A stretch of 64,000 nucleotides of DNA from Halioxenophilus sp033283405. GTDB taxonomy: Bacteria > Pseudomonadota > Gammaproteobacteria > Pseudomonadales > Cellvibrionaceae. The translations under genes and the position numbers were made by a program. The notes below the pieces were generated by a model, which was given only the letters and a program-made list of their open reading frames with translations, was not told the origin of the DNA and made no database searches. Shown here in pieces: positions 1 to 9,350 of this stretch (within the stretch, counting starts at the first letter, position 1; each line of letters starts with the position of its first letter). The DNA lies in NCBI RefSeq assembly GCF_033283405.1, contig NZ_JAWMQR010000002.1, forward strand, positions 248,001 through 312,000, given 5' to 3'.

Positions 1-391
1 CATTCCAACCTCCAATCTGTAGAAAATTAGCCTTATGGGCTACTCCAATATCTCTCATGTTGGTAGCGTCGACCTGGGAATTGAATTTGCCGATATATCT
101 GCCTTTTATCAACCTATACAAAATCGCCATCCAGGTGGGCTGATGGCGCTCGCCCATGCCGGGCCGGATTTAACCACAACGGCGCCGGAACGCCACAGGT
201 CTGCGGGCGACCGCCATGGATGGCGGGGAATGCAAAAAACGTCGCGGTCCGACGATTCGGAACAATTTTTTGCCCTACGGGTGGCATATTTGAGCCTGGC
301 CATCAATTGACTCTGATGGCGACGTTATTGTGGGCCATGGCACCGCTTGGGTTAGAATAGCGGTTTGCCTATTACACCCGAGACAAAACCC
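1..391. other. Gene-free left edge
   Basis: I see no convincing gene here. Short open frames exist on both strands but lack a ribosome-binding site and do not resemble known proteins. The stretch contains one degenerate copy of the repeat that is tandem at 2066-2680, and the leader of the MFS gene that follows. Confidence 0.6.
208..275. repeat. Degenerate single copy of the 173-bp repeat
   Basis: The block with GGGCGACCGCCATGG, then GGCGGGGAATGCAAAAAACG, then a T-rich stretch and TGCCCTACG matches the central part of each unit of the array at 2066-2680, with substitutions in the middle. The MFS gene therefore lies between copies of the same repeat. Confidence 0.7.
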
Positions 392-2068
392 ATGGCCGTA
401 ACGCCGGACGATACCCTTGCCACCAAAACCCCCAGCAGCGCTTTGGAGCCCTTGCGTGAGCCTGCTTACCGCCGGATTTGGGGGGCCAGTTTCCTCTCTA
501 ACTTTGGCCAACTGATTTTGGGGGTTGGTGTCGCCTGGGAGATGACCCGGCTGACCGATTCCCCCGCCATGGTGGCACTGGTACAAACGGCGTTAATGCT
601 GCCCTTGATGTTGGTGGCGCTGCCGGCGGGGGCGATTGCCGATATGTTCGACCGGCGCAAGGTGGCGATGACGGGGCTGGCCATTGCCTCCGGATTTGGC
701 TTAACGCTGTCGCTGCTGGCCTATCTGCAGCTCACCACCCCCTGGCTGTTGCTCGCCTTCTGCTCGCTGATTGGCAGCGGTTATGCGCTCTACGCCCCGG
801 CCTGGCAGTCGTCGATTGGTGAGCAGGTGAAACCGGCGGCGGTGCCGGCGGCGGTGGCGCTGAACACCATCAGCTACAACATTGCGCGCAGTTTTGGCCC
901 GGCCGTGGGCGGCCTGCTGGTGCTGGCGGCCGGGGCTCAGGCGGCATTTGCGGTGAATGCCTTTGGCTACCTGCCGCTGATGCTGGCGTTCTTCCTCTGG
1001 CGCCGGGGCCAGGTGCCTTCGCGCCTACCGCCGGAGCGGATCAGCCGGGCGATTATCTCCGGTGTGCGCTATGTCTTTCACGCCGGCGGTATTCGTACGG
1101 TGCTGGTGCGCGCCTTTATTTTTGGTTTGGGCAGCGGAACCGCCACCGCCCTGGCGCCGCTGATTGCCAAGCATCTGCTGGGCGGCGATGCCGCCACCTT
1201 CGGTATTCTGCTGGGCGCCGGTGGCGTGGGCGCGGTGCTTGGGGCGCTCACCATCAACTGGGTGCACAACCATCTGGGCTTAGAGAAGGCGGTGTCGACG
1301 CTCTCGGCCCTGGCCGGTATTGCGCTGGTGGGGGTTGGCTTCAGCCACTCGTTGGTGCTGACCAGTATCGGTATGTTTCTGGTGGGCGGTGCCACCATGG
1401 TGACCATCTCGCTCTGTAATATTGCCGTGCAGGTGTCGGTACCGCGCTGGGTAACGGCGCGGGCGCTCTCGCTCTTCTCCTCGCTGCTGACCGGTGGTAT
1501 TGCCGTTGGCGCCTGGTTTTGGGGGAGTGTGGCCAGCTGGTGGTCGGTGGAGGTGGCGATTATCGCCTCGGGGCTTTTCCTCTGCTGCCTGCCGCTGTTG
1601 GCTTTCGTGCTGCGCCTGCCGAATATTAACGAGGCCAGTGCTGAGTCGGTCGACCTGGATACCGAACCGGAGGTGGCCCTGGCCATCACCCTGCGCTCCG
1701 GGCCAGTGGCGATTGAGATCGACTACCACATCGCCCCGGACGACGCCCGCAGCTTCTACGATGCCATGCGCGATGTGCGCAAGGTGCGCCTGCGCAATGG
1801 CGGCTTTGACTGGTCGATCTCGCGCGATATCGCCGACCCGGCGCTCTGGACCGAGCGTTTTCACTTCCCCACCTGGGGCGACTACCTGCGCATGCGCGAC
1901 CGCTACACCCTGGCCGATATGGCAGCCCAAACCAAGGCCGACCAGTACCAGATTGCCGAGCAACCAAAGAGCATCCGCCGCCGGCTGGAGCGGCCGTTTG
2001 GTTCGGTGCGCTGGCAGACGGAGACGCCCGATACCCACCAGGAGACGGTGGTTTATATGGGGCCCTAG
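392..2068 (+). CDS. MFS efflux transporter of the MFS_3 type with C-terminal soluble domain
   Basis: A 558-residue protein. Residues about 20-415 form a 12-helix major facilitator fold that starts with the typical PAYRRIWGASFLSNFG segment and has the DRRK loop after helix 2. The last 130 residues are soluble and resemble the small monooxygenase-like tail of MFS_3 proteins (RNGGFDWSISRD, then a W-GDYLRMRDRYT segment). Related proteins (EntS-like) export siderophores or small hydrophobic compounds; the substrate here is unknown. I chose ATG 392; a TTG nine codons upstream (365) is in frame, and neither has a strong ribosome-binding site. The gene stands alone, with the repeat array starting at its stop codon, so the array may serve as its 3' end. 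Confidence 0.85.
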   Translation: MAVTPDDTLATKTPSSALEPLREPAYRRIWGASFLSNFGQLILGVGVAWEMTRLTDSPAMVALVQTALMLPLMLVALPAGAIADMFDRRKVAMTGLAIASGFGLTLSLLAYLQLTTPWLLLAFCSLIGSGYALYAPAWQSSIGEQVKPAAVPAAVALNTISYNIARSFGPAVGGLLVLAAGAQAAFAVNAFGYLPLMLAFFLWRRGQVPSRLPPERISRAIISGVRYVFHAGGIRTVLVRAFIFGLGSGTATALAPLIAKHLLGGDAATFGILLGAGGVGAVLGALTINWVHNHLGLEKAVSTLSALAGIALVGVGFSHSLVLTSIGMFLVGGATMVTISLCNIAVQVSVPRWVTARALSLFSSLLTGGIAVGAWFWGSVASWWSVEVAIIASGLFLCCLPLLAFVLRLPNINEASAESVDLDTEPEVALAITLRSGPVAIEIDYHIAPDDARSFYDAMRDVRKVRLRNGGFDWSISRDIADPALWTERFHFPTWGDYLRMRDRYTLADMAAQTKADQYQIAEQPKSIRRRLERPFGSVRWQTETPDTHQETVVYMGP

Positions 2069-2680
2069 GGGCCTGCGGCGGTCGCCCACCCGAGGTATCA
2101 ATATATTCCGGGGCAATACCAACCATGGGCGATCGCCGATCGCCGACCGCCATGGATGGCGGGGAATGCAAAAAACGTAGGAACAGTTTTCTGCCCTACG
2201 TTCTTTGGTGGTTTGAAATCGCGGTAATCCAACCCCCGTAGGGGCGACCGGCGGTCGCCCACCCGAGGTTTCAATTGATTCCGGTTCAATACCAACCACG
2301 GGCGATCGCCGATCGCCGACCGCCATGGATGGCGGGGAATGCAAAAAACGTAGGAACAGTTTTCTGCCCTACGTTCTTTGGTGGTTTGAAATCGCGGTAA
2401 TCCAACCCCCGTAGGGGCGACCGGCGGTCGCTCACCCGAGGTTTCAATTGATTTCGGTGCAATACCAACCATGGGCGATCGCCGATCGCCATGGATGGGT
2501 GAAATATTTATGCCTTGTGGTGAGCCCGACCATCGCTGGGCGATCGCCGATCGCCCCTACGTTCTTTGGTGGTTTGAAATCGCGGTAATCCAACCTCCGT
2601 AGGGGCGACCGGTGGTCGCCCGCATCCCCATATTTCAATCCCGGCAGGGGGCGCAGAACCATAGCCAAACCCTATCGCAT
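2066..2680. repeat. Tandem array of about 3.5 copies of a 173-bp palindrome-rich unit
   Basis: The junction GTAGGGGCGACCGGCGGTCGC recurs at 2238, 2411 and 2599, with a diverged first copy near 2066, giving periods of about 172, 173 and 188. Each full unit holds several inverted repeats: GGGCGACC/GGTCGCCC, GGCGATCGCC (containing GCGATCGC), CCGCCAT/ATGGCGG, and ACGTAGG paired with CCTACGT across about 12 nt. The last copy is rearranged and lacks the middle. Small open frames here are products of the repeat and I do not call them as genes. Confidence 0.9.
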
Positions 2681-2758
2681 CAATGAAAACAATACGCTTT
2701 AACAATAAATAAGAACCGTTATCATTTGGCTTTCACAACCCTTGCTGAGATCAAAACC

Positions 2759-2968
2759 ATGACCAAGACCATCACCTTCGCCGCTATGCACTTCACCATC
2801 GCCTTTAGTGTGGCTTACCTGATGACCGGTAGCCTGGTGATTGGTGGAGCCCTGGCCATTGTCGAACCCGCCGTTAACACCGTGGCCTTCTACTTCCATG
2901 AAAAGATCTGGAAAAAACTGGAGTTCAAACAGGCGGGCATTCACAACAGCAGTGTGCTGACCCTGTAA
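2759..2968 (+). CDS. DUF2061 family small membrane protein
   Basis: A 69-residue protein with two predicted membrane helices: a first around FAAMHFTIAFSVAYLMTG, then a second around VIGGALAIVEPAVNTVAFY, followed by the family-typical FHEKIWKKLEF end. This matches DUF2061, a family of small inner-membrane proteins of unknown function. I chose ATG 2759; an in-frame TTG at 2726 would add 11 residues that the family does not have. It is a single gene closed by a strong terminator 7 bp downstream. Confidence 0.8.
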   Translation: MTKTITFAAMHFTIAFSVAYLMTGSLVIGGALAIVEPAVNTVAFYFHEKIWKKLEFKQAGIHNSSVLTL

Positions 2969-2974
2969 TAAAAT

Positions 2975-3016
2975 AAAACCGCCGGCAAAGTTATTCACTC
3001 TGCCGGCGGTTTTTTA
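2975..3016 (+). terminator. Rho-independent terminator after the DUF2061 gene
   Basis: A 13-bp inverted repeat (AAAACCGCCGGCA / TGCCGGCGGTTTT) with a 13-nt loop, continuing into a T-rich tail. The A-run on the left lets it work from the other strand too. Confidence 0.9.
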
Positions 3017-3105
3017 TTTAATTTTTGGCTGGGTGTTTTTGTTTTTCAGAGGGGAGCTTTTATTGCACAGGGTATTGCAGAGGGCTTAATGGTTAACGGT
3101 AAAAA

Positions 3106-3459
3106 TTAAATACCGACCCGATAAGCCAGGCGCTGCATGCTGTCGCACTGCCAACCGATCAACCCCTGACTTTGCGCTGCGGTTTGGAACTCTTCATAGC
3201 GCACATCCGGTGTGGCATTCACTTTGGATTGCCAAGCAATTACCGCATCCGATTGTTGATCCATCGATTTTAAAATATTGTTCATTAACCACTCGTAGCG
3301 CTCGGCGCTGTTGGTCTTTTCCAGGTTATTAAGTTTGGAGAGTTTGGTAAAACTGTCGCAGACCATATCGAACTGATTGGGTTTGTGTGAGCAGCCACTG
3401 ACGGCCAAGGTTATCGGCAGGGTAAGGCAGACCAGTGCACAGGCGACGAACGCATTCAT
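3106..3459 (-). CDS. Putative lipoprotein, unknown function
   Basis: A 117-residue protein that begins MNAFVACALVCLTLPITLAV and continues with SGC at residues 21-23, a lipobox (VSGC) for signal peptidase II. The mature part is polar, mostly helical and has three further cysteines or potential pairs (FDMVCDSF and WQCDSMQ). I do not recognise a family. An AGGGGAGTG sequence lies upstream of the ATG. It is transcribed alone, converging on the DUF2061 gene. Confidence 0.65.
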   Translation of the reverse strand: MNAFVACALVCLTLPITLAVSGCSHKPNQFDMVCDSFTKLSKLNNLEKTNSAERYEWLMNNILKSMDQQSDAVIAWQSKVNATPDVRYEEFQTAAQSQGLIGWQCDSMQRLAYRVGI

Positions 3460-4019
3460 GAGTATTTCACTCCCCTAACCCGCACCGGCTATTCTGTCTA
3501 GCCGACAACCTGATAATAATCACAGGTAAGACTCCCTCTAAATATTTCCAACCCGGCCGAACAAAAAAATGAATAGCGAACGCTAATAAAATAAATCGGT
3601 TAAGGAAAGTTGCCAGGTAATTTTTTGGGGAAGTCGTCACGCTTGTTTAAAAAGAAACAGAACATTGAATATAAAATTCAACAAAAAATAAAAAACACCC
3701 CACCAATAAAATAAAAAAAGATCTAAAAAACTCCAAAACCTATAACGCAGAACCGCGCCTCTTTTATTTGTAGAGAACTTTTAACATTCAAAACCCTGAC
3801 ACTTTCTACAGGTGCCACCTTAATTGCTTTAGCACCTGGCTCTGTTGGTTGGCGTGTAAACTCACCACACAATTTATTGTGTTATAGTGCGCAACTGCCA
3901 CCGCTCAACCACAGCGGCAAGTAATTGGTTACCTAAAAAAACACCATCATCCTCAAGGAGTGAGGAGTCACTCCTGCGCGATGTGGTAATAAAACAGAGC
4001 AAAGATCTTAGGAGTGGGC
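3460..4019. other. AT-rich intergenic leader of the 1129-residue protein gene
   Basis: No gene seen. Positions 3540-3790 are strongly AT-rich. Three small inverted repeats follow: CAGGTGC/GCACCTG (3809-3838), CCGCT/AGCGG (about 3901-3916), and GGAGTGA-GGAG-TCACTCC (3957-3974). The palindrome CACAATTTATTGTG (about 3868-3881) is followed by TATAGT, a possible -10 element. The long structured leader may carry regulation of the gene at 4020, but no known riboswitch is recognisable. Confidence 0.45.
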
Positions 4020-7000
4020 ATGGGCCGGAAAGCGCTATTGTTGGGTATTTTATTGGTGGCCGCCGGGCTGCTGTTGTTGCGTGAGCCGTTGCAGTCGCAG
4101 TTGGCGAAATTGTCTGACTCCGGGGAAGAGGCGACGGCATCGATTCCTTTAAAGCCGATGCAACTACCGCCGGAGCTTAAGCAGAACCCTAATTTGCCGG
4201 AGAAGTACCGGGCCAAAGGCAGGGTTCGCAGCAAATATTTCTTAAAATCGCAATATTACACCCCCTTGCTCAGTGGCATCGCTGAAGCAACCCCCTGGCA
4301 ATTGGCGGAACGCGACTACTACCTGCAGCAACTGAAAGCCAATGCCCCCTACGATGTATTGGTAGTACCCACGCAAAACGCGGGCTATTCCGACCTCGCC
4401 TCCCGCCGTTACACGGCAGAGACCTGGCAACAACTGCTACTGGCCAATGATTTTAACAGCGTGCCTATTCAGCCGGTGCTCAATATATTGGGGCGTCATC
4501 AGCGCGACTATTCCGATGAAGCGGTATACCAACTGGCCGATGAGCTGAAAGTAAAAGCCATCTACTGGTTGTATGCCGGTGATCAAGTGGATGGCACTCA
4601 GGGCTATCTAGATCAAGCAACCGGTCATATGGTACCGATGAATCGGGAGCTGAAGCTGGCTGTTGTAAAAGAGACGAACACCACGCAAGCCCCCTGGTTA
4701 AGCAGCGAGTTTTTACCCGAGATGCACGCCTGTAATTTGAATGGCGACCCCGAATTAAAACGCACTGCCATCGATTTTTTTGCCGAATGTATGCCCGAGT
4801 TGCAACAACAGTTTGGCTTGACCAACAACATTGGTAAAACCCTGGTAACCGATGCCGTCTCTCCCGAGCTAATCACCGCCGGCTTGCCCCTCTCGAGCGA
4901 TACACACCCAGGCAACCTGGTGGAACAAGCCTACTATGTGCAGCTATTGGCCACGCTGGTCCCCGATGATGCCGCCTTTGTTGAAGCAGACCTGTGGCTG
5001 AAGTCGTTGTTAATTTTAAATAAGCTGGACCCGCAATCGACCGATTACAAGAGCCTCAAAGCGCGGGCTTATCTGCAGTTGGGCATGCGACCGCTGGCAT
5101 TGACCACATTAGGCGAACCAACCACTGCCATTGAGCAATCGGTACGGGCGCTGATGGATGGCAATCTCTACGACCTAAAGGCAGCGGCGGAAGCTATTGA
5201 GCTGCCGGTGGCCAAGCTGATCGCCCGCATCGACTACTTCACTATGCTCTATCGCTACCGGGGCCGTTTTAACAGCGATGACCAAAAGGAGATTACCGCT
5301 CTGCTGGAGAGTAACCCGGCACTGGGTTATGAACTGAACCGCCGCGTTTACGATGTCGATAGCTGGGCACAAAATTCAAACGTCGACCTGAAACAGTATC
5401 TGGATCTGATCTACCCTGGGCCGCGCGACCTGGAAGAGGCGCTGGTGCAACTCAATTGGCAACCTAATAGCACCAATGATTTTTCCGATGTTATTGAATT
5501 GGAGTTCCAAAACCATATTGATGTCTTAAAGGAAAAAATGGATCAACCCCACGCCGATGGTGCCGTGGTTTCTGCCATGGATCACCTAACGCTACTGGAG
5601 GCCATTGGCCACATCAATCTGGCCGACCGTATTCGATTTCTAGCCAGTACCCAAGGCCGCCCTAAGGTTGCCGCGGAGACCTTTGCCATTTATGAAACGC
5701 GACTGGGTGGGCAGGTAGATCTGCTTAAAGCCCGCAACGACTTACTCGCTGTTCAAGCAGAGGACGCCAATGCCACCGAGCGGGCCGAGAAACAGGCCGA
5801 AGAGGAACGCTATCGGTGGACTTATGTTTACTACTACGATGCCCCTAACCGCTACCCACACCGGGAAAATGATGAGATTTATTGGGGCATCAATTCGATT
5901 GGGCTTTTTCAAGATCGTATTGCCAAGGCGTTACAAAGAAAAGGACGGATTGAGCCCCAATTGTTGACGGAATTTAACAGTCGGTTCAATGGCTCACCCT
6001 ACAAAATGAATGTTGAATTGGCGATAGCCGATCAGGCCGGAGGCGAGGCAGCGGTAATACCGGTGATCGAAAAGGCATTAACGCAATTTGATGATGTCTG
6101 GGGAATTACCTGGCTCTACGTCAAATTACAGGCCGGCAATGGTGAGTTTGGCAAAGCCGATAAAGCGCTGAAGGATTACCGACCCTTTTTTGAAGAGAGC
6201 CGAAGTTACAACCGGGTAGGAATCTCACAGGACGCCTACGATGCCGGCAACCTGTTTTACAATAATGGTCAGTTTGATCGGGCCAAATACTATTTTAAAA
6301 TCTCGGCCGACCTGCGCACCGGCAGTGGTGGCTCCATCCGCGCTTTCGCCAAGTTGGCGTTGCTGGAGCACGACTACCTAACGGCCTACCAGGGATTTTA
6401 TGCCGGTGCCAGCCGCTACAATAAGACCTATGACTACGCCACCAGCCTCTCGTTAATGAGCCTTTTGGGTAAAGGCGAGCTGGCGTTTAACCTGGATAAA
6501 GAGCTACTCACCAAAAAGCCGCACAAGCTGCTTAGTGATACCTTGATGGGCTTGGCACGGTTCAACAAAGAGAGCGATGAAAACTTATGTACCTGGATTA
6601 CCACCTCGGCTAAGGAGGCTCCTCAGCTGCTTGAGGCCGGCCTACTGCACCAATTTGCCTACACACAAGACAACCTCGACAGAGCCATAGCCGGCAGACA
6701 AGCCTCCGACAAGCTGCTTAACTGCGCTAAAAAGGTTGCCGGCGAAAACAACGACTACAGCGACTTCTTCACCGCGCTGGTGGATTTCCACCAGAACTTT
6801 TATCGGCGGGATTTTGTCGCTGCCCGAACCAGTTTCGATACCGCCCAGCGGGCCTGTTATCAAATTAATCGCCACGGTATGAAATTCAAGTGCCTACTAC
6901 CGGAATACAATATTTACTTGGCGGCAGCAATGGGCCAACTGGAGGAGAGCAAGATAACAATGGGAATAAAACCGCCCATGCAATCCGCAATTAAAGCCGC

Positions 7001-7409
7001 TTTTGATGGCGACCATGAGAGTGCCCTTAAATGGCTGAACAAGGCTTGGGTAGGTTATCGCGGAGATGGCTTCAACCCCAAACGGGTCATTACCGATGAG
7101 TATCTGTTTGCCACATTGGTGGAAGCGTTAATCGACAAAACCGGCGATGAACGCTATGCCCAACTGCTGGTGAAAAAGATGCAGGGGTTCGAAACCATCG
7201 AGCCCTGGCACTCCTGGCCCTACGCGGTGGAGGCAAAATACTCCACCGACAAACAACGGGTAGAACGCGCCCTTGCCTTCACACTTTACCTGGACCCGAA
7301 CTCGGCCCGCATCGCCGATTTTAGCGAGGCCGATAAGGAGCAGGCCCGGCAGTGGCTGCAGGCCAATTTGGAGAAGGAGTTAAATGTTAAAGAGGGAGTG
7401 AGTTACTGA
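4020..7409 (+). CDS. Large membrane-anchored protein with TPR-like repeats, unknown function
   Basis: A 1129-residue protein. Residues about 5-22 form one N-terminal hydrophobic helix (signal anchor), so the rest is probably periplasmic. Residues about 95-190 look like a small alpha/beta domain (DVLVVPTQNAGYSDL and the LADELKVKAIYWLYAGD segment). From about 300 to the end the protein is a helical solenoid with tetratricopeptide-like pairs, for example DAYDAGNLFYNNGQFDRAKY and FAKLALLEHDYLTAYQGFYA. I do not recognise a named family. ATG 4020 is preceded by TTAGGAG at a 5-nt gap, which decides the start over GTG 4014. It stands alone between a long leader and a strong terminator. Confidence 0.7.
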   Translation: MGRKALLLGILLVAAGLLLLREPLQSQLAKLSDSGEEATASIPLKPMQLPPELKQNPNLPEKYRAKGRVRSKYFLKSQYYTPLLSGIAEATPWQLAERDYYLQQLKANAPYDVLVVPTQNAGYSDLASRRYTAETWQQLLLANDFNSVPIQPVLNILGRHQRDYSDEAVYQLADELKVKAIYWLYAGDQVDGTQGYLDQATGHMVPMNRELKLAVVKETNTTQAPWLSSEFLPEMHACNLNGDPELKRTAIDFFAECMPELQQQFGLTNNIGKTLVTDAVSPELITAGLPLSSDTHPGNLVEQAYYVQLLATLVPDDAAFVEADLWLKSLLILNKLDPQSTDYKSLKARAYLQLGMRPLALTTLGEPTTAIEQSVRALMDGNLYDLKAAAEAIELPVAKLIARIDYFTMLYRYRGRFNSDDQKEITALLESNPALGYELNRRVYDVDSWAQNSNVDLKQYLDLIYPGPRDLEEALVQLNWQPNSTNDFSDVIELEFQNHIDVLKEKMDQPHADGAVVSAMDHLTLLEAIGHINLADRIRFLASTQGRPKVAAETFAIYETRLGGQVDLLKARNDLLAVQAEDANATERAEKQAEEERYRWTYVYYYDAPNRYPHRENDEIYWGINSIGLFQDRIAKALQRKGRIEPQLLTEFNSRFNGSPYKMNVELAIADQAGGEAAVIPVIEKALTQFDDVWGITWLYVKLQAGNGEFGKADKALKDYRPFFEESRSYNRVGISQDAYDAGNLFYNNGQFDRAKYYFKISADLRTGSGGSIRAFAKLALLEHDYLTAYQGFYAGASRYNKTYDYATSLSLMSLLGKGELAFNLDKELLTKKPHKLLSDTLMGLARFNKESDENLCTWITTSAKEAPQLLEAGLLHQFAYTQDNLDRAIAGRQASDKLLNCAKKVAGENNDYSDFFTALVDFHQNFYRRDFVAARTSFDTAQRACYQINRHGMKFKCLLPEYNIYLAAAMGQLEESKITMGIKPPMQSAIKAAFDGDHESALKWLNKAWVGYRGDGFNPKRVITDEYLFATLVEALIDKTGDERYAQLLVKKMQGFETIEPWHSWPYAVEAKYSTDKQRVERALAFTLYLDPNSARIADFSEADKEQARQWLQANLEKELNVKEGVSY

Positions 7410-7483
7410 TTTTTTGATTGCTCAATAGCTGGAGCTTAAGACAGCGCAGTAAAAATAATCTTTAACCGCCAATAAGCCCAAAC

Positions 7484-7519
7484 AAAAAAGCCACACCTCT
7501 AGAGGTGTGGCTTTTTTAT
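7484..7519. terminator. Bidirectional terminator, perfect 24-bp palindrome
   Basis: AGCCACACCTCT is followed at once by its inverse, with an A-run to the left and a T-run to the right. It lies between two converging genes and can serve both. Confidence 0.9.
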
Positions 7520-7537
7520 TACGCAGCTAACCAACAA

Positions 7538-7834
7538 TCAGAGCGTTGGGCACTGCTGCACAACCAGTGCGATATTGGCGTAGGCGACGGCCTGTTCGTA
7601 GCGCTGGTCGGCGGTGGTGCCGGCGGCGACGGCGTAGGGGTCGGCGCTGGGGCTGACCACTTTCACCAGCTGTACCCAGGCATCCATGGAGTCGCGGTCG
7701 CGCTGGTAGGCGTTGAAGGCGCCGTAGATCTGATCGCAGGAGAGCGCGGCCATGCCCGATTGTGACATGGTGCCCAGCTGGCCGGCCGTCTGGCAGCCAC
7801 TGAGGAAGAGTACGGCCAATAAAAGTTTTTTCAT
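7538..7834 (-). CDS. Small lipoprotein, unknown function
   Basis: A 98-residue protein with a short signal sequence and a lipobox (LFLSGC), so the mature lipoprotein would begin at the cysteine near residue 14. The rest is about 80 residues, with the segments DQIYGAFNAYQRDRDSMDAW and ADQRYEQAVAYANIALVVQQC. No family recognised. I start it at ATG 7834, two codons inside a possible ATG 7840, because GTGGG lies 6 nt upstream of the inner one. It shares the palindromic terminator with the large protein gene. Confidence 0.65.
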   Translation of the reverse strand: MKKLLLAVLFLSGCQTAGQLGTMSQSGMAALSCDQIYGAFNAYQRDRDSMDAWVQLVKVVSPSADPYAVAAGTTADQRYEQAVAYANIALVVQQCPTL

Positions 7835-8017
7835 GTGCATCCCACTTGTTGCCTGTTCATATTAGATTCCGCTGCTGTTAGTTTTGCCACCGCAGGGGAG
7901 TAGCCGGCTATTATTCCCATTCCCACCCCCGCCTGCCAGAGCGCAACGCGCATTTTTTACATTATCTGCACCGCCATTGCCCAGCAGCCCCGGAATTCAC
8001 GGGTTGAGTGCGAAAAG

Positions 8018-8848
8018 TTAATCACTGGGGGATTGACCGGGGAAGAACGTCGGCAGGGGTACAGTGGCGCCGGATTGGTATTGGGCCAGCTCGGCCAGGT
8101 GGCCGAGGCGCTGCTGAGTGCCCGGGTGGGAGCTGAAGAAGGCGGGCAGCTCCAGGCCGGCTTCCTGCTGCAGGGTTTCAAACAGGGCGCTGGCGCCGCT
8201 TAGGTGGCCGTAGTGGCTTAACAGGGCGCTGGCGGCATCGTCATCGGCGCGCTGCTCCTGGTGGCGACTGAAGGCGAGCGCGGTGAGGCTGGTGGCCTGG
8301 GTGACCATCCCCTGGGCCAGGTCACTGTCGCCCAGCCCTACCAGGCAGCTGAGTGCCACCACCACGGTCAGCATGCGGCCGGAGGCAACAATCGGGTCGC
8401 GGTTTTTGATGTGGGCGATCTCGTGGGCTATGACCATGGCCAGGGCGTTTTCATGGGGCAGTTTGGCGAGCAGGCCGCGGTGCAGGTAGATGTGGCCACC
8501 GAGGCCGGCGAAGGCATTGACCACGTCGTCGTCGATGTAGTGGACGGTGATGGTCATCCCCTGTGGCAGTTGCTCGGCGGCGGCCAACTGGTTGGCCAGG
8601 CTTTGCAGGTAGTGCTGGGTGGGCCCCGGCTCTGCCTGCTGAGTGAATTCGCTGGTGAAAGGCTGGGCCAGGGTGGCCTCGGTGCTAAACGGGATAAAGC
8701 GCACCAGGTAGCCGGCCAGCACAAACAGCAGCGCCACCATCACCGCCGTGGCCCCCAGCACCGTGACCAGCAGCCAGGCGAAATCCTTAAGCGGGTGTTC
8801 GGTGCTGTAGTTGATCCCTTCCGGAATCTGCGGGTTTTCGTAGCTCAT
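8018..8848 (-). CDS. M48 family membrane metallopeptidase
   Basis: A 276-residue protein. A membrane helix covers about 24-50. The zinc motif HEIAH (residues 142-146) and the downstream EQRAD glutamate, the third ligand, are intact, so an active M48 protease of the HtpX/BepA superfamily is expected. A second hydrophobic stretch follows HEIAH. Start at ATG 8848 (MSYENPQ); longer upstream frames run into the gene before it. It is the third gene of a tight operon with two YbjQ-family proteins (19- and 33-bp gaps), which suggests work in envelope or membrane-protein quality control. That link is an inference from position. Confidence 0.85.
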   Translation of the reverse strand: MSYENPQIPEGINYSTEHPLKDFAWLLVTVLGATAVMVALLFVLAGYLVRFIPFSTEATLAQPFTSEFTQQAEPGPTQHYLQSLANQLAAAEQLPQGMTITVHYIDDDVVNAFAGLGGHIYLHRGLLAKLPHENALAMVIAHEIAHIKNRDPIVASGRMLTVVVALSCLVGLGDSDLAQGMVTQATSLTALAFSRHQEQRADDDAASALLSHYGHLSGASALFETLQQEAGLELPAFFSSHPGTQQRLGHLAELAQYQSGATVPLPTFFPGQSPSD

Positions 8849-8867
8849 CGCTTTTTTGGCCGGCCGC

Positions 8868-9317
8868 TTAAACTTTGGCCGGGACCATGGCGGTGCCGTA
8901 GGCGTATACCTCAACGCAGGTGCTCTGGTTTTTGGCCCCCTTGGTGATGGAGGCGGTCTCCAGTTTGACGTTAACAATCAGCTTGGCGCCGCGCCGTTCG
9001 GCCTCCTCCTTCATGCGCAGAATCGCCTCGCGCCGGCCCCGTTCAAGCAGGGTCTCAAAGGCGGTTACCCGGCCGCCCACCAGGTTGCGCAGAGAGGCGG
9101 CCACCATTTTGAAGTAGTCCACCGCCACCACCACACTGCCGGAGACCAGCACCCCCTCGGCGCCCATGCCCGCCGGCGGCAGCCGCTCACTAAAACAGAG
9201 AATGTCCTGGTATTTGGCTTCGCGTTCGAAGATCGATTTGAAGTGACGTTTTTCCGCCTGCCGGCCAAAGATATAGCCCAGGGTAAGAAGAACTAAAAAG
9301 AGAATGAGCTGTTCCAT
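8868..9317 (-). CDS. YbjQ family (UPF0145) protein with N-terminal membrane anchor
   Basis: A 149-residue protein. Residues 2-18 form a hydrophobic helix (LILFLVLLTLGYIFG). The remainder is a YbjQ/UPF0145 domain with the family's LVGGRVTAFETLLERGRREA segment and the closing VEVYAYGTAM strand. YbjQ proteins form small oligomers of unknown function and were once listed as heavy-metal-binding. The anchored form differs from the soluble paralogue just upstream (9351-9665). The M48 peptidase gene follows after 19 bp, so the three are probably one transcript. Confidence 0.8.
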   Translation of the reverse strand: MEQLILFLVLLTLGYIFGRQAEKRHFKSIFEREAKYQDILCFSERLPPAGMGAEGVLVSGSVVVAVDYFKMVAASLRNLVGGRVTAFETLLERGRREAILRMKEEAERRGAKLIVNVKLETASITKGAKNQSTCVEVYAYGTAMVPAKV

Positions 9318-9350
9318 GATCCCTCCCGATATTGGCCTGAGGCTCGCCGA

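Noticed and set aside
1280..2344. A 354-codon minus-strand frame and smaller frames through the repeats
   Set aside because: It runs antisense to the MFS gene and then through the tandem repeat; the repeated peptide is only the translated repeat unit.
2066..2680. Cyanobacterial DNA, because of GCGATCGC palindromes
   Set aside because: All neighbouring genes are gammaproteobacterial and the motif is confined to this array.
3809..3974. Riboswitch in the leader of the 1129-residue protein gene
   Set aside because: Only short isolated hairpins are seen, with none of the conserved cores of known riboswitch classes that I can check by eye.
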